Positions 53,641 to 62,140 are shown, counted from the stretch's first letter. The stretch: DNA of 64,000 bases from Bacteroidales bacterium (GCA_017961265.1 JAGCXN010000006.1:1-64000), one strand, 5' to 3'. The notes: generated by a model from the letters alone, not told the origin. Numbers and translations are program-made.

Positions 53641-55710
53641 ATGAAAATTTTCCGCCACATTTTATCCGCCCTGATGGCCGTCCTGATTGTCGTGATGGCC
53701 GCAGGCACCGTTGTGGAGAAATACCACGGTTCCGAATTTGCATTGAGCCACGTCTATGGCGCGTGGTGGTTTGTCGCCCTGTGGGGGCTAGTTGCTGCCG
53801 GAATGCTTTTTATGATTTTCCAAAAGCAATCGTGGAAACGTCCCGTAGTTTGTCTTCTGCACATTTCAGCACTATTGATTCTGCTCGGAGCTTTGCTTAC
53901 GATGCTCACGGGGCAGCACGGTGAGATGACCTTGCATCCGGGCGAGGCCAACAACGTTTTTAAGATTGAAAAAAACGATGAAAGCCGTGAAGTGACACTG
54001 CCTTTTCATCTGATGCTCGACCGTTTTGAGGTGGTGAAATACCCCGGTTCCCGCACCCCGATGGACTTTGTCAGCCACCTTCAGATTTTGGATGGAGGGA
54101 CCGCCACGGAAGCCACCATTTCGATGAATAACATCCTGAAGCACAAAAACTACCGTTTCTACCAGAGCGATTATGACGAGGAGGGCAACTCCGTTCTTGC
54201 CGTCGCCCACGACCCATGGGGCATCGGCGTGACCTACGCGGGCTACCTGCTGCTGCTGGTTTCCCTGGTGGCGATGTTTATCGTGCCCAACGGGCGCTTC
54301 CGGCAGCTGCTGAAAAAAACTTCTGCCAAAGCCACCGTCATCCTCGTCCTGCTGACAGCAGGCTGTTGTATGCCAGCCTTTTCGTCCAATGCGCCCCGCA
54401 CTCTTCCGAAAGAAAGTGCCGACAAACTGGGGCAGCTTTATGTGCAGTACAAAGGGCGCGTCTGCCCGCTGCAGACATTGGCCAAGGACTTCACCACCAC
54501 ACTGTACGGCAGCGCCCGCTACCACGGCCTCTCGTCCGAGCAGGTGCTCAGCGGCTGGATGTTCTATTTCGACGACTGGAAAGACGAGCCCATCAGCGAC
54601 AAAAAATACAACCTCGTCCTGATGCTCTACAACGGGGAACTGCTGAAACTTTATCCTCACGCCGACAGTCTCGGGGAGGTGACGTGGTACTCGCAAAATG
54701 ACGTGTTGCCTTTGGACGTTTCCGACGGGGAGTACCTTTTCATCCGCAAGCAGCTGAGCCTCTGCAAAGAATATGTAGTGGCTGGAGATTTCAAAAGTTT
54801 GGACGAAGTGCTTGAAAAAACAAAAATCTATCAGGAGAAATACTCGCAGGGGCTGACGCAGCCGAAGGCGCAATATCGAGCCGAACGGATCTATAACCGG
54901 CTCACCACCGGGCGTTGGCTGGCCTTCGTCAACATCGTGCTTGGACTGGTCTTTTTCGCGGTATCGCTCATCTGCATCGGGAAAGGACGCAGGCTTTACC
55001 GACCGCTCCGCTGGTTTGCCATCGTGTGGATGGCGCTGTTGGGGGCGTTTCTGGCACTGCTGTTCATCCTGCGGTGGGTCGCGGGCGGACACGTACCGAT
55101 GGCCGGCAGCTTCGATTCGATGAACTTGCTGGCGCTGAGCATCTGCATCCTTGCGCTTATCCTGTCACGCAGGCACGAGATGGCGCTGCCGGCCGGCCTG
55201 CTGATGACCGGCTTCGTACTGCTGGTACAGATGATGGGCGGCTCCAACCCGCCGGTAGCCTACCTGATGCCGGTGCTCGCCTCTCCCCTGCTGAGTCTGC
55301 ATGTCACCGTAATCATGATGGCCTACGCCCTGCTGTTCTTTATCATGCTGAACGGCATCACGGCATTGTTCGTCAGGTTCTCCAAATCCGGCAGCCCCGA
55401 CTACACGGGACGGCTGCGCGACATCAGTATGCTGCTGCTTTACCCCGCGGTGGCACTGCTCACCATCGGCATCTTCATCGGTGCAGTGTGGGCCAACGTG
55501 TCGTGGGGGACTTACTGGTCTTGGGATCCGAAGGAGGTGTGGGCGCTCATCACGCTGCTGGTCTATCTCATCCCGCTCCATTCAGCCTTTTTCACAGACG
55601 AGAACCGCCCGATGCGCTTCCATCTGTATGCCATCGTCGCCTTCCTGTCCGTCCTTATGACCTATTTCGGAGTGAACTTCCTGTTAGGCGGGATGCACAG
55701 CTATGCGTAA
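53641..55710 (+). CDS. ccsBA: Fused CcsBA cytochrome c biogenesis (system II) protein
   Basis: 689 residues. CcsBA exports heme and ligates it to CXXCH motifs outside the inner membrane. The N-terminal CcsB/ResB part has membrane helices near 10-30, 35-60 and 75-95, an exported domain, and another helix near 195-220. The C-terminal CcsA/CcmC-like part (about 425-689) has multiple helices and the tryptophan-rich heme-handling motif W-A-N-V-S-W-G-T-Y-W-S-W-D-P-K-E-V-W (about 618-635), with flanking histidines such as H-V-T and H-S-A-F. It is somewhat shorter than many Bacteroidota homologues. Placement after the di-heme lipoprotein suggests it matures that protein. Confidence 0.93.
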   Translation: MKIFRHILSALMAVLIVVMAAGTVVEKYHGSEFALSHVYGAWWFVALWGLVAAGMLFMIFQKQSWKRPVVCLLHISALLILLGALLTMLTGQHGEMTLHPGEANNVFKIEKNDESREVTLPFHLMLDRFEVVKYPGSRTPMDFVSHLQILDGGTATEATISMNNILKHKNYRFYQSDYDEEGNSVLAVAHDPWGIGVTYAGYLLLLVSLVAMFIVPNGRFRQLLKKTSAKATVILVLLTAGCCMPAFSSNAPRTLPKESADKLGQLYVQYKGRVCPLQTLAKDFTTTLYGSARYHGLSSEQVLSGWMFYFDDWKDEPISDKKYNLVLMLYNGELLKLYPHADSLGEVTWYSQNDVLPLDVSDGEYLFIRKQLSLCKEYVVAGDFKSLDEVLEKTKIYQEKYSQGLTQPKAQYRAERIYNRLTTGRWLAFVNIVLGLVFFAVSLICIGKGRRLYRPLRWFAIVWMALLGAFLALLFILRWVAGGHVPMAGSFDSMNLLALSICILALILSRRHEMALPAGLLMTGFVLLVQMMGGSNPPVAYLMPVLASPLLSLHVTVIMMAYALLFFIMLNGITALFVRFSKSGSPDYTGRLRDISMLLLYPAVALLTIGIFIGAVWANVSWGTYWSWDPKEVWALITLLVYLIPLHSAFFTDENRPMRFHLYAIVAFLSVLMTYFGVNFLLGGMHSYA

Positions 55711-55746
55711 ACCGGAACATAATCTTGACCAATTTTACTACTGATT

Positions 55747-56364
55747 ATGAAACTGTTACATACTCTCTTAATCTTCTTTGTGATATTCCTAAGTTGCTCT
55801 CCCTCTTTTTCGCAGGAGGATTCCGCCCCTGCGAAAGCCAAAGTTTTGACAGGTTTCAACGGTGGCATGATGCTGCACACCGGTTACCTGTACGGCACGA
55901 TTCCCGAAATCGGCTACAAGGCGAAGGGCGCACCGTTCGGACTGGGCGGCACCCTCCGGCTGCAACTGGGCCAGCACTGGATGATTGGCGGTGAAGGATA
56001 CGTCTCCACCCTGCGGCAGATGCACAACGGCAGCTACATCAAATACGGCTGGGGCGGCGTGCTGGGCGAATTCTACTGGGCCTTCCGCCACGTGATGCCC
56101 TACGTCGGGATGACGGTGGGCGGCGGAAAACAGACCACCCTCCTCCTATTCGACGGCACCAGCAGCGACTGGACATCGGAAAACGACGCCGTCTTTCACA
56201 AACAGGGCTTCTGCGCCCTCACCCCCTTCGTCGGCTGCGACTTCATCGCCACCAAGTTCCTGCACCTCACACTCAAAGCCGACTGGATGACCACCATCTC
56301 CGGACGCAAAGTGCTCGCACCGACAGGTCCCCGCTTCTACTTCGGGGTGATTTTCTACCATTAA
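55747..56364 (+). CDS. Small outer-membrane beta-barrel-like protein, unknown function
   Basis: 205 residues. Signal peptide L-L-H-T-L-L-I-F-F-V-I-F-L-S-C-S-P-S-F-S-Q, with cleavage near residue 23. The internal Cys17 is not in a good lipobox. The mature part alternates Gly and aromatic residues (G-F-N-G-G-M-M-L-H-T-G-Y, F-G-L-G-G-T-L-R-L, Y-V-G-M-T-V-G-G-G) and ends F-Y-F-G-V-I-F-Y-H, a typical terminal barrel strand. That points to an 8-stranded OmpA/OmpW-like barrel. It starts 36 bp after ccsBA and is convergent with rdgB, 13 bp apart. I cannot name a function. Confidence 0.75.
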   Translation: MKLLHTLLIFFVIFLSCSPSFSQEDSAPAKAKVLTGFNGGMMLHTGYLYGTIPEIGYKAKGAPFGLGGTLRLQLGQHWMIGGEGYVSTLRQMHNGSYIKYGWGGVLGEFYWAFRHVMPYVGMTVGGGKQTTLLLFDGTSSDWTSENDAVFHKQGFCALTPFVGCDFIATKFLHLTLKADWMTTISGRKVLAPTGPRFYFGVIFYH

Positions 56365-56377
56365 TGAAACAATCGGA

Positions 56378-56959
56378 TTATTGGTTTAGGGAGTTCAAAA
56401 ACTCCTTCAGGGCCTGCATCGCGCGACCGCGATGACTGATGGCGTTTTTGGCGGCCTCATCCATCTCAGCGAAGGTTTGGTCAAAACCGATGGGACGGAA
56501 GATGGGATCGTAGCCGAAACCAGCCGTTCCTCTCTGTTCACTGATGATTTCACCATCGACACGGCCCTCAAAAAAGTACTCTTTCTCATCCAAGATGAGA
56601 GCGACGACGGTTTTGAAGCAGGCTTTACGGTTGGTCACACCCTCCATTTCGGACATCACCTTCTGGATGTTGTCCTGAAAGCTGCACGCCGGTCCTGCGT
56701 AACGTGCGGAATAGACGCCGGGGCGGCCGTCGAGCGCCTCGATTTCCAAGCCGGTGTCATCGGAAAAACAGTTGACACCGTACTTGTTATGGACATATTC
56801 CGCTTTTTGTCGGGCATTGCCCAACAAAGAATCAGCTGTTTCGGGGATATCCTCGAAACAGCCAAGTTCTGCAATTCCTTTCACGACACAAGAAGCACCT
56901 GCTATTGCAACTGCTTCTTGTAGTTTGTGCTGGTTATGTGTTGCGAAGAACAACTCCAT
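56378..56959 (-). CDS. rdgB: dITP/XTP pyrophosphatase (RdgB/HAM1 family)
   Basis: 193 residues. It hydrolyses non-canonical purine nucleotides (ITP, dITP, XTP) to monophosphates and so keeps them out of DNA and RNA. It begins with the substrate-binding F-A-T-H-N-Q-H-K-L-Q-E-A (residues about 5-16) and has F-S-D-D-T-G-L-E-I-E-A-L (about 65-76) with the catalytic acidic residues, G-R-P-G-V-Y-S-A-R-Y-A-G and G-F-G-Y-D-P-I-F near 147, ending with S-H-R-G-R-A. It is the last gene of the DUF177-rpmF-rdgB run, 20 bp after rpmF. Confidence 0.96.
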   Translation of the reverse strand: MELFFATHNQHKLQEAVAIAGASCVVKGIAELGCFEDIPETADSLLGNARQKAEYVHNKYGVNCFSDDTGLEIEALDGRPGVYSARYAGPACSFQDNIQKVMSEMEGVTNRKACFKTVVALILDEKEYFFEGRVDGEIISEQRGTAGFGYDPIFRPIGFDQTFAEMDEAAKNAISHRGRAMQALKEFLNSLNQ

Positions 56960-56979
56960 CGCACACTGCTTCGTGAAGA

Positions 56980-57168
56980 TTAGGCGTTGGCGCCTTTGAT
57001 TTCGATGGCCTGCTTATCTCTGTAGTAACCGCATTCAGGGCATACTCTGTGAGTAAGGATGGCAGCACCGCAGTGGCTGCAAGTGGTCAGCGCGGGAGCG
57101 GTGATGAAATCGTGTGCTCTTCTCTTGTCTCTTCTCATTGCTGAGTGTCTTCTTTTCGGATGTGGCAT
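56980..57168 (-). CDS. rpmF: 50S ribosomal protein L32
   Basis: 62 residues. It starts M-P-H-P-K-R-R-H-S, the usual L32 start, and retains the zinc-ribbon cysteines C-S-H-C (about 31-34) and C-P-E-C (about 44-47), so it is the zinc-binding C+ form. 21 bp after the DUF177 gene, the conserved pairing in many bacteria. Confidence 0.97.
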   Translation of the reverse strand: MPHPKRRHSAMRRDKRRAHDFITAPALTTCSHCGAAILTHRVCPECGYYRDKQAIEIKGANA

Positions 57169-57189
57169 AACTATCTTTAATTTAAGTGA

Positions 57190-57735
57190 TTAACTTAGTT
57201 TTATATTTTTCAGAGCCTCCAAGCGCGGGTCAATGTCGCCCATTTCTTTCTCGTGCGGGGTCAGCTCTTCCAATTTTTTCAATATTTCGGGGTTGCAGGT
57301 GGAGTTCCCATTTTCATCATCAGGATGAAGGATTTGGGTAGGCAGTGCCAAGGCAATGGATTCATACACAAAATGGAACAAGTCCAGTTCATAAGTGTTT
57401 TCATTCACAATCCACAAATTGTCTTCCTCCTCAGGTTCTTCAATCCATGGCATCAGTTTCACCACAAGATTGTCGCTGAAGTCCAAGTCAATGTTGACGG
57501 GCTCCATACAACGGTCGCACGGAAGAGTGACATAACCTTTGAAATGGAAATCCAATGTGACGATTTTGTCAGAAATATCCATTTCAATCTGCAATTTCAC
57601 ATCACCTTCGTGCAGATCGGGAATCTCTGCAACTTCAAAGAACGCATTATCACAATTTATTGAAAATAAATGTTTTCCACGTTCAACTCCAGAAATTCGG
57701 AGCTTAAATTCCTCTTTTTTGTCCCTGCTTTTCAC
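57190..57735 (-). CDS. DUF177/YceD family protein
   Basis: About 181 residues from a GTG at 57735; a TTG at 57741 is the alternative. A longer frame reaches 57837, but a strong TATATTTG box at 57754-57761 lies inside it, so translation must start downstream. The family signature C-D-R-C is present as L-P-C-D-R-C-M-E-P (residues about 70-78), then a very acidic stretch (E-E-P-E-E-E-D-N) and a conserved end H-E-K-E-M-G-D-I-D-P-R-L-E-A-L. DUF177 proteins accompany rpmF and are linked to 23S rRNA/ribosome assembly. The mechanism is not visible here. Confidence 0.88.
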   Translation of the reverse strand: MKSRDKKEEFKLRISGVERGKHLFSINCDNAFFEVAEIPDLHEGDVKLQIEMDISDKIVTLDFHFKGYVTLPCDRCMEPVNIDLDFSDNLVVKLMPWIEEPEEEDNLWIVNENTYELDLFHFVYESIALALPTQILHPDDENGNSTCNPEILKKLEELTPHEKEMGDIDPRLEALKNIKLS

Positions 57736-57753
57736 CTTCAATAAATTGGGGTG

Positions 57754-57761
57754 CAAATATA
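57754..57761 (-). promoter_or_regulatory. -7 box (TATATTTG) of the DUF177-rpmF-rdgB operon
   Basis: The plus strand reads CAAATATA. A TTG lies 17 bases upstream on the minus strand. Predicted transcription starts within about 10-15 bases of the GTG/TTG start, so the mRNA would be almost leaderless. Confidence 0.7.
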
Positions 57762-57862
57762 CAGCTTTTTTAATGTTACAAGAAAGCCAAAAACATATTT
57801 TTCCAAAAAAAACAAAACGGGGACACGAAACCCGCATCCCCGTAGTGATATTTTGAATTTTG

Positions 57863-58951
57863 CTATTGGATAATCATCCCATTCACATTGATGATTTGGC
57901 TGGAGTTTGTGGGAGCGTTTGAGATGATCTCGATAGTGGCGTTCTGCTTGCCGCGACGGTTCTTCGCATTGAAGGTAAGGTCGAGGTTTGCGGATTGGCC
58001 CGGTTCAATTTCCATTGCCGACATCTTGTAGGTAAGGGCAGGCAGGCTGGATTCAATCTTGCGGATAATCAGTTTGCTTTTACCCGTATTAGTAACCTTG
58101 ATGGTTTCCGTGATGGTCGTGTTCTGGACAATAGTATCAAACTTGAAAGTGGTTTTGTCGAAACTGATTCTCGGAGCCTTTTCCAGTTCCTTTGCCGACA
58201 TTTTGGAGAAATCTTCCACAAGATTTACATTGAAATACAAATACTTGCGGGGTTCAATTGTATCATCCGTAACAATAACGGCGCGATCCTTAAGGTTACC
58301 CCATGCATTGCGCTTGGTACCGTCATATTTGAGAATGATATAACCCTCATGGTCGGCGGGGATGGTTTGTCCGAAGCTGCGTCCCACCTCCTGAATATAT
58401 TCGGGAAGTTCAATGCTGAACGTGGTGGCACGGCCATTTTCATAGAAACTGCGAATTTGGAAAGTGTCGATGTGGCTACCCGTGTTCTTCACTTGGAAAC
58501 GGACGGTGGACTCCTTCACACGCACTTCGCCACGACCAGATTTGTACCCAGCGAGCTCATACTTTGTGGGGGGGCGCTTGATAACGTTACCCTTAATAAA
58601 AATGATGTACGGAGTGGCTTGATTCGGCTCGTTGGTCGAAACCTTGATGTTCTTGTTGAACTGTCCGGGACGTCCCCACGGGTCATAAGTGGCATCAATA
58701 TAGCCACTCTGTCCAGGCTGTATGGCCTCTTTGGTGTAGTTGGCAGCAGTACATCCGCAGCCGGGTTTTACGCGGGTGAGTATCAATGCGCTATCACCTA
58801 CATTTTTGAAAGTAAAACGGGCCGTAACTTTGCCACCTTCCTCGTGAATGTCGCCAAATTCATGCGTCTTCTTTTCAAATTCAATCCTCGGTTGGGCCAT
58901 CGCAAACAGAACAGCCACCATCATCACTAATGATAAGAATCCTTTTTTCAT
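57863..58951 (-). CDS. DUF1573 domain secreted protein
   Basis: 362 residues from the ATG at 58951 (M-K-K-G-F-L-S-L-V-M-M). A longer frame to 59080 spans the promoter and is rejected. Signal peptide about 1-19. The first DUF1573 domain (about 22-125) has F-E-K-K-T-H-E-F-G-D-I, the hallmark V-K-P-G-C-G-C-T and P-G-Q-S-G-Y-I. A second, less clear Ig-like unit follows (about 135-245), and a third DUF1573-like domain (about 262-355) has P-R-I-S-F-D-K-T-T-F-K-F and E-P-G-Q-S-A-N but no G-C-G-C. These ASH/Ig-like folds are common in secreted Bacteroidota proteins. The function is unknown. Confidence 0.88.
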   Translation of the reverse strand: MKKGFLSLVMMVAVLFAMAQPRIEFEKKTHEFGDIHEEGGKVTARFTFKNVGDSALILTRVKPGCGCTAANYTKEAIQPGQSGYIDATYDPWGRPGQFNKNIKVSTNEPNQATPYIIFIKGNVIKRPPTKYELAGYKSGRGEVRVKESTVRFQVKNTGSHIDTFQIRSFYENGRATTFSIELPEYIQEVGRSFGQTIPADHEGYIILKYDGTKRNAWGNLKDRAVIVTDDTIEPRKYLYFNVNLVEDFSKMSAKELEKAPRISFDKTTFKFDTIVQNTTITETIKVTNTGKSKLIIRKIESSLPALTYKMSAMEIEPGQSANLDLTFNAKNRRGKQNATIEIISNAPTNSSQIINVNGMIIQ

Positions 58952-58999
58952 TGTGTTATAATTTTTTATGTTCAAATATCCATTTTTAAAAAACGGCGG

Positions 59000-59007
59000 C
59001 AAATATA
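59000..59007 (-). promoter_or_regulatory. -7 box (TATATTTG) for the DUF1573 gene
   Basis: Plus strand CAAATATA, 48 bases upstream of the start at 58951. A TTG lies 14 bases further upstream on the minus strand, shorter than ideal. Confidence 0.6.
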
Positions 59008-59068
59008 CTATTATTTTCTGACAATGGTTTTCTTTTTGTTTTTTTAACAGCCAATTTAATAATTGTTG

Positions 59069-59076
59069 TATTTTTG
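59069..59076 (+). promoter_or_regulatory. -7 box (TATTTTTG) for sppA
   Basis: TATTTTTG fits TAnnTTTG, about 95 bases before the sppA ATG, divergent from the DUF1573 promoter. The leader contains a TTGATGAACCTGATGAA repeat of the TTCATCARG type. Confidence 0.5.
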
Positions 59077-59170
59077 CCACGGAATTTTAAGTTGTACGGG
59101 CGAAATCTTATTCATCCGCACAACTTGATGAACCTGATGAATTTTATAAACTTGAAACTTTAATAATTTT

Positions 59171-61030
59171 ATGGAAAACAATTACGACATTGAGCAGACC
59201 GTCACCCAGCAGGACGGCAAAACCAAGAAATTCAGGTATGTGAAAGGCGAGTCGAAATCGCGGAAATTTTTCCGGGTCGTTTTCGGATCCGCGCTCGGAT
59301 TCGTCCTCGCCTCCGTTATCCTCTCCTTCCTGTCCATCTTGATGATGGTGGGAATGGTTGCCGCCCTCGGCTCCTCCGATACGGAGAAAATCGAGTCCAA
59401 CTCCATTTTGGAACTGACGCTCAATGACCCCATCGAGGAACGCGGCATCGAGAACCCGTTCGCCGGTATGGACATCCGCTTCTACAACAACTCTGCCACC
59501 GGTTTGGACGACATTCTCGCCTCCCTCGAAAATGCCGCCACTGACGACAAAATCAAAGGCGTTTCCCTGAAACTCAGCTCCGTGTCCGCCAGCCCCGCCA
59601 CCCTTTCGGCCGTGCGTGACGCCCTCCTCAAGTTCAAGGAGTCTGGCAAGTTCGTCTATGCCTATGGGAACAACTACTCACAGGGCGCCTACTACCTGGC
59701 CTCCGCCGCCGACAAGGTGTTCGTCAACCCCCAAGGCACCATTGACTTCCGCGGTCTCGCCTTCCAGATCATGTTCTATAAGGGTCTGATTGACAAGCTC
59801 GATATTGACGTGCAGGTGGTAAAATGCGGCAAATTCAAAAGCGCCGTCGAACCGTACCTGCTGAACAAGATGAGTGATGCCAACCGTGAGCAGCTGACTG
59901 TGCTCGGCAACTCCATCTGGAGCAAGATGGTCGCCGATATGGCAAAATCCCGCAACCTTTCGACAGATGACCTCAACGCCGTCGCTGACAGCATGCTCCT
60001 CCTCAAGGACTTTGATAATGCCGTAAAACTGGGGATTGCTGATGAGTTCTTCTACCCCACCCAATACCGTAACTTTTTGAAGGAGAAGCTCGGTGTTAAG
60101 GAGGACGAGACACTGAACCTCGTTTCCTTGGACACCTACCGCAAATCGTTCAAGCAGGATTTGGGCAAAGGTTCCGACAAAATCGCCATCATCTATGCCG
60201 TTGGCGAAATCAATGACGGCAAGGGCAGCGAGACTTCCATCGGTGACGTGACGCTCTGTCAGGAAATCCGCCGTGCCTACAAGGACAAGGACGTGAAGGC
60301 CATCGTGTTGCGTGTCAACTCCCCCGGCGGCAGCGCCCTCGCCTCCGAAATCATCTGGAACGAATTGGAGAACGCCAAGGCGGCCGGCAAGAAGGTGGTC
60401 ACCTCCATGGGCGACTATGCGGCTTCCGGCGGTTACTACATCTCCTGCAACTCCGACGCCATCGTGGCGGAACCCACCACGCTCACCGGCTCCATCGGTG
60501 TGTTCGGTATGATCCCGAGCATACAGCGCTGCCTCGAAAGCAAGCTCGGTGTCACCCTTGACGTGGTCAAGACCAACGCCCATTCCGATTTTCTTTCCTA
60601 TCGGCCGATGACCGAAGAGGAGTACACCGCACTTCAGTGCAATGTGGACAAGACTTACGACACCTTCCTCACCCGTGTTTCCGACGGCCGCGGCCTCAGC
60701 AAGGCACAGGTCGATTCCATCGGGCAGGGGCGTGTGTGGTCCGGCTCCGATGCCCTCCAGCTCGGCCTCGTGGACCAGCTCGGCAATTTGAAGGACGCCA
60801 TCGCTGTCGCCGCCAAGCTCGCCGGCACCGACAAGTACCAGATCGTCTATTACCCCGTCAAAAAAGAGTGGTTTGAAACCCTCTTCAACAAGGATAAAGA
60901 GGAAAAAGAGATTTCCGCCGCCGTCCGCAGCGAGCTCGGAGACCTCTACCCGACCTACAATGCACTGCAACAGATTATCAAAGCCAAAGGCGTTCAGGCC
61001 AGAATGCCAATGGAGATCACCATCGAATAG
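59171..61030 (+). CDS. sppA: Signal peptide peptidase SppA, 67K type
   Basis: 619 residues, the long two-domain form. SppA degrades cleaved signal peptides in the inner membrane with a Ser-Lys dyad. One transmembrane helix lies near residues 38-65. The N-terminal domain supplies the catalytic Lys in G-K-F-K-S-A-V-E-P (Lys223). The C-terminal domain supplies the nucleophile in G-D-Y-A-A-S-G-G-Y-Y (Ser419), preceded by R-V-N-S-P-G-G-S-A and followed by G-S-I-G-V-F-G. Both catalytic residues are present. It is followed 6 bp later by a 5-alpha-reductase-like gene, so the two are probably cotranscribed. Confidence 0.96.
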   Translation: MENNYDIEQTVTQQDGKTKKFRYVKGESKSRKFFRVVFGSALGFVLASVILSFLSILMMVGMVAALGSSDTEKIESNSILELTLNDPIEERGIENPFAGMDIRFYNNSATGLDDILASLENAATDDKIKGVSLKLSSVSASPATLSAVRDALLKFKESGKFVYAYGNNYSQGAYYLASAADKVFVNPQGTIDFRGLAFQIMFYKGLIDKLDIDVQVVKCGKFKSAVEPYLLNKMSDANREQLTVLGNSIWSKMVADMAKSRNLSTDDLNAVADSMLLLKDFDNAVKLGIADEFFYPTQYRNFLKEKLGVKEDETLNLVSLDTYRKSFKQDLGKGSDKIAIIYAVGEINDGKGSETSIGDVTLCQEIRRAYKDKDVKAIVLRVNSPGGSALASEIIWNELENAKAAGKKVVTSMGDYAASGGYYISCNSDAIVAEPTTLTGSIGVFGMIPSIQRCLESKLGVTLDVVKTNAHSDFLSYRPMTEEEYTALQCNVDKTYDTFLTRVSDGRGLSKAQVDSIGQGRVWSGSDALQLGLVDQLGNLKDAIAVAAKLAGTDKYQIVYYPVKKEWFETLFNKDKEEKEISAAVRSELGDLYPTYNALQQIIKAKGVQARMPMEITIE

Positions 61031-61036
61031 TCCATT

Positions 61037-61819
61037 ATGTTTTACATATATTTATATGTGATGATAGCGGTGGCTGTCATCGTGTTCATCTCCCTCTATT
61101 TTGTGGAGGCAGGTTACGGGATGCTGGTGTCTTCCCGTTGGGGCAAGCTTATCAACAACAAGGTGGCGTGGTTCTTTATGGAATTCCCTATCTTTGCCGC
61201 TATGGTGGGCTTGTGGCTCTTTTCGCCGCACCGCTTTTCCATCGTGCCACTCACTTTCTTTATCATCTTTGAGACTCACTACTTCCAGCGGGTGTTCATC
61301 TTCCCCTTCCTAATGAAAGGTAACAGCAAAATGCCCATCGGTATCATGCTGATGGGCATGGCTTTCAATGTTCTGAACGCCGCGATGCAAGGCTACTGGA
61401 TTTTCTACGAATCCTACAACGTGAACTATACCGCTTTTGGGCTGACTTACAGTGATATCGAATGGTTGTGGTCGCCGTGGTTCATCATCGGGCTGCTACT
61501 GTTCCTCTGCGGTTTCGTCACGAACCTGCACTCCGACTACATCATCCGTCATCTGCGCAAGGATCCGACCGACACGCGACACTACCTGCCAAAGGGCGGG
61601 ATGTTCAACTATGTCACCTCGGCCAACTATTTCGGCGAGCTGACGGAGTGGTTAGGATTCGCCATCCTCACGTGGTCATTGTCGGGCCTTGTTTTCTTCA
61701 TCTGGACGGCCGCGAACCTCGTGCCGCGCGCCAACACGCTGTACCACAAGTACCAAAGCGAGTTCGGTGATGAAATGAAAGGCCGCCGTCTGAAACGGGT
61801 GATTCCGCTGATTTACTAA
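61037..61819 (+). CDS. 3-oxo-5-alpha-steroid 4-dehydrogenase (SRD5A) family membrane protein
   Basis: 260 residues with about six or seven membrane helices. The C-terminal family signature is clear: H-Y-L-P-K-G-G-M-F-N-Y-V (residues about 181-192), then A-N-Y-F-G-E-L-T-E-W-L-G-F-A (about 196-209), equivalent to the NADPH/steroid-binding G-x-F-x-x-[VI]-x-x-[AP]-N-[YF]-x-x-E motif of eukaryotic 5-alpha-reductases, and the N-Y near the end is replaced by a soluble tail. The family reduces delta-4 double bonds with NADPH. Homologues occur in gut Bacteroidota, where some act on bile acids or steroids, but the substrate here is unknown. No 5-beta-reductase or hydroxysteroid dehydrogenase is adjacent. 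Confidence 0.85.
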   Translation: MFYIYLYVMIAVAVIVFISLYFVEAGYGMLVSSRWGKLINNKVAWFFMEFPIFAAMVGLWLFSPHRFSIVPLTFFIIFETHYFQRVFIFPFLMKGNSKMPIGIMLMGMAFNVLNAAMQGYWIFYESYNVNYTAFGLTYSDIEWLWSPWFIIGLLLFLCGFVTNLHSDYIIRHLRKDPTDTRHYLPKGGMFNYVTSANYFGELTEWLGFAILTWSLSGLVFFIWTAANLVPRANTLYHKYQSEFGDEMKGRRLKRVIPLIY

Positions 61820-61982
61820 CAGAACGGGACACAAACCTACCAGCCTTTGTTCTGGCGGTGCTGTCAAACCCATGATAGCGGCTCTCGCTGCCGGTGCATA
61901 GGATTGTGGGGGTGAGGTGAGAGGGAATTGCCCGCGCTTTATACCGAACATTTATTTATGAAAAAATAGGTATCTTTGGGAC

Positions 61983-62012
61983 TTGGAAATAAGTTCAAAT
62001 GGTGTATATTTG
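61983..62012 (+). promoter_or_regulatory. Strong Bacteroidetes promoter of the methyltransferase module
   Basis: TTG at 61983-61985, a 19-base spacer, TATATTTG at 62005-62012: a full consensus match. The transcript would start near 62018 and read the fragment at 62048, then the methyltransferase at 62146. Confidence 0.8.
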
Positions 62013-62047
62013 CCGCTCCATTACATTGTAAATTGGTGTATTGTAAA

Positions 62048-62140
62048 ATGGCGGAAAATCAAAAAGATAGAAGAACATTCAAGGCGATAGACTTCTTCTG
62101 CGGAGGAGGCGGGATGACGAAGACTTTGGTTGATAAATAG
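62048..62140 (+). pseudogene. N-terminal stub of a C5 cytosine methyltransferase (30 codons)
   Basis: It reads M-A-E-N-Q-K-D-R-R-T then F-K-A-I-D-F-F-C-G-G-G-G-M-T and stops at a TAG five codons later. I-D-F-F-C-G-G-G-G-M-T is the SAM-binding motif I of C5 methyltransferases. It differs from motif I of the next gene (V-D-L-F-C-G-I-G-G-L-S), so the stub is not a duplicated start of that gene. Everything after motif I is missing. Likely the remnant of an earlier methyltransferase whose body was replaced. It lies 5 bp before the intact gene and could act as a translated leader. Confidence 0.8.

Noticed and set aside
54915..55994. 359-codon plus-strand frame overlapping ccsBA and the small barrel gene
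   Set aside because: Out-of-frame Arg/His-rich translation across two recognised genes and their gap.
61820..61960. CAGAAC ... GTTCTG inverted repeat after the 5-alpha-reductase-like gene
   Set aside because: Only 6-bp arms about 20 bases apart without a T-tract; not convincing as a terminator.
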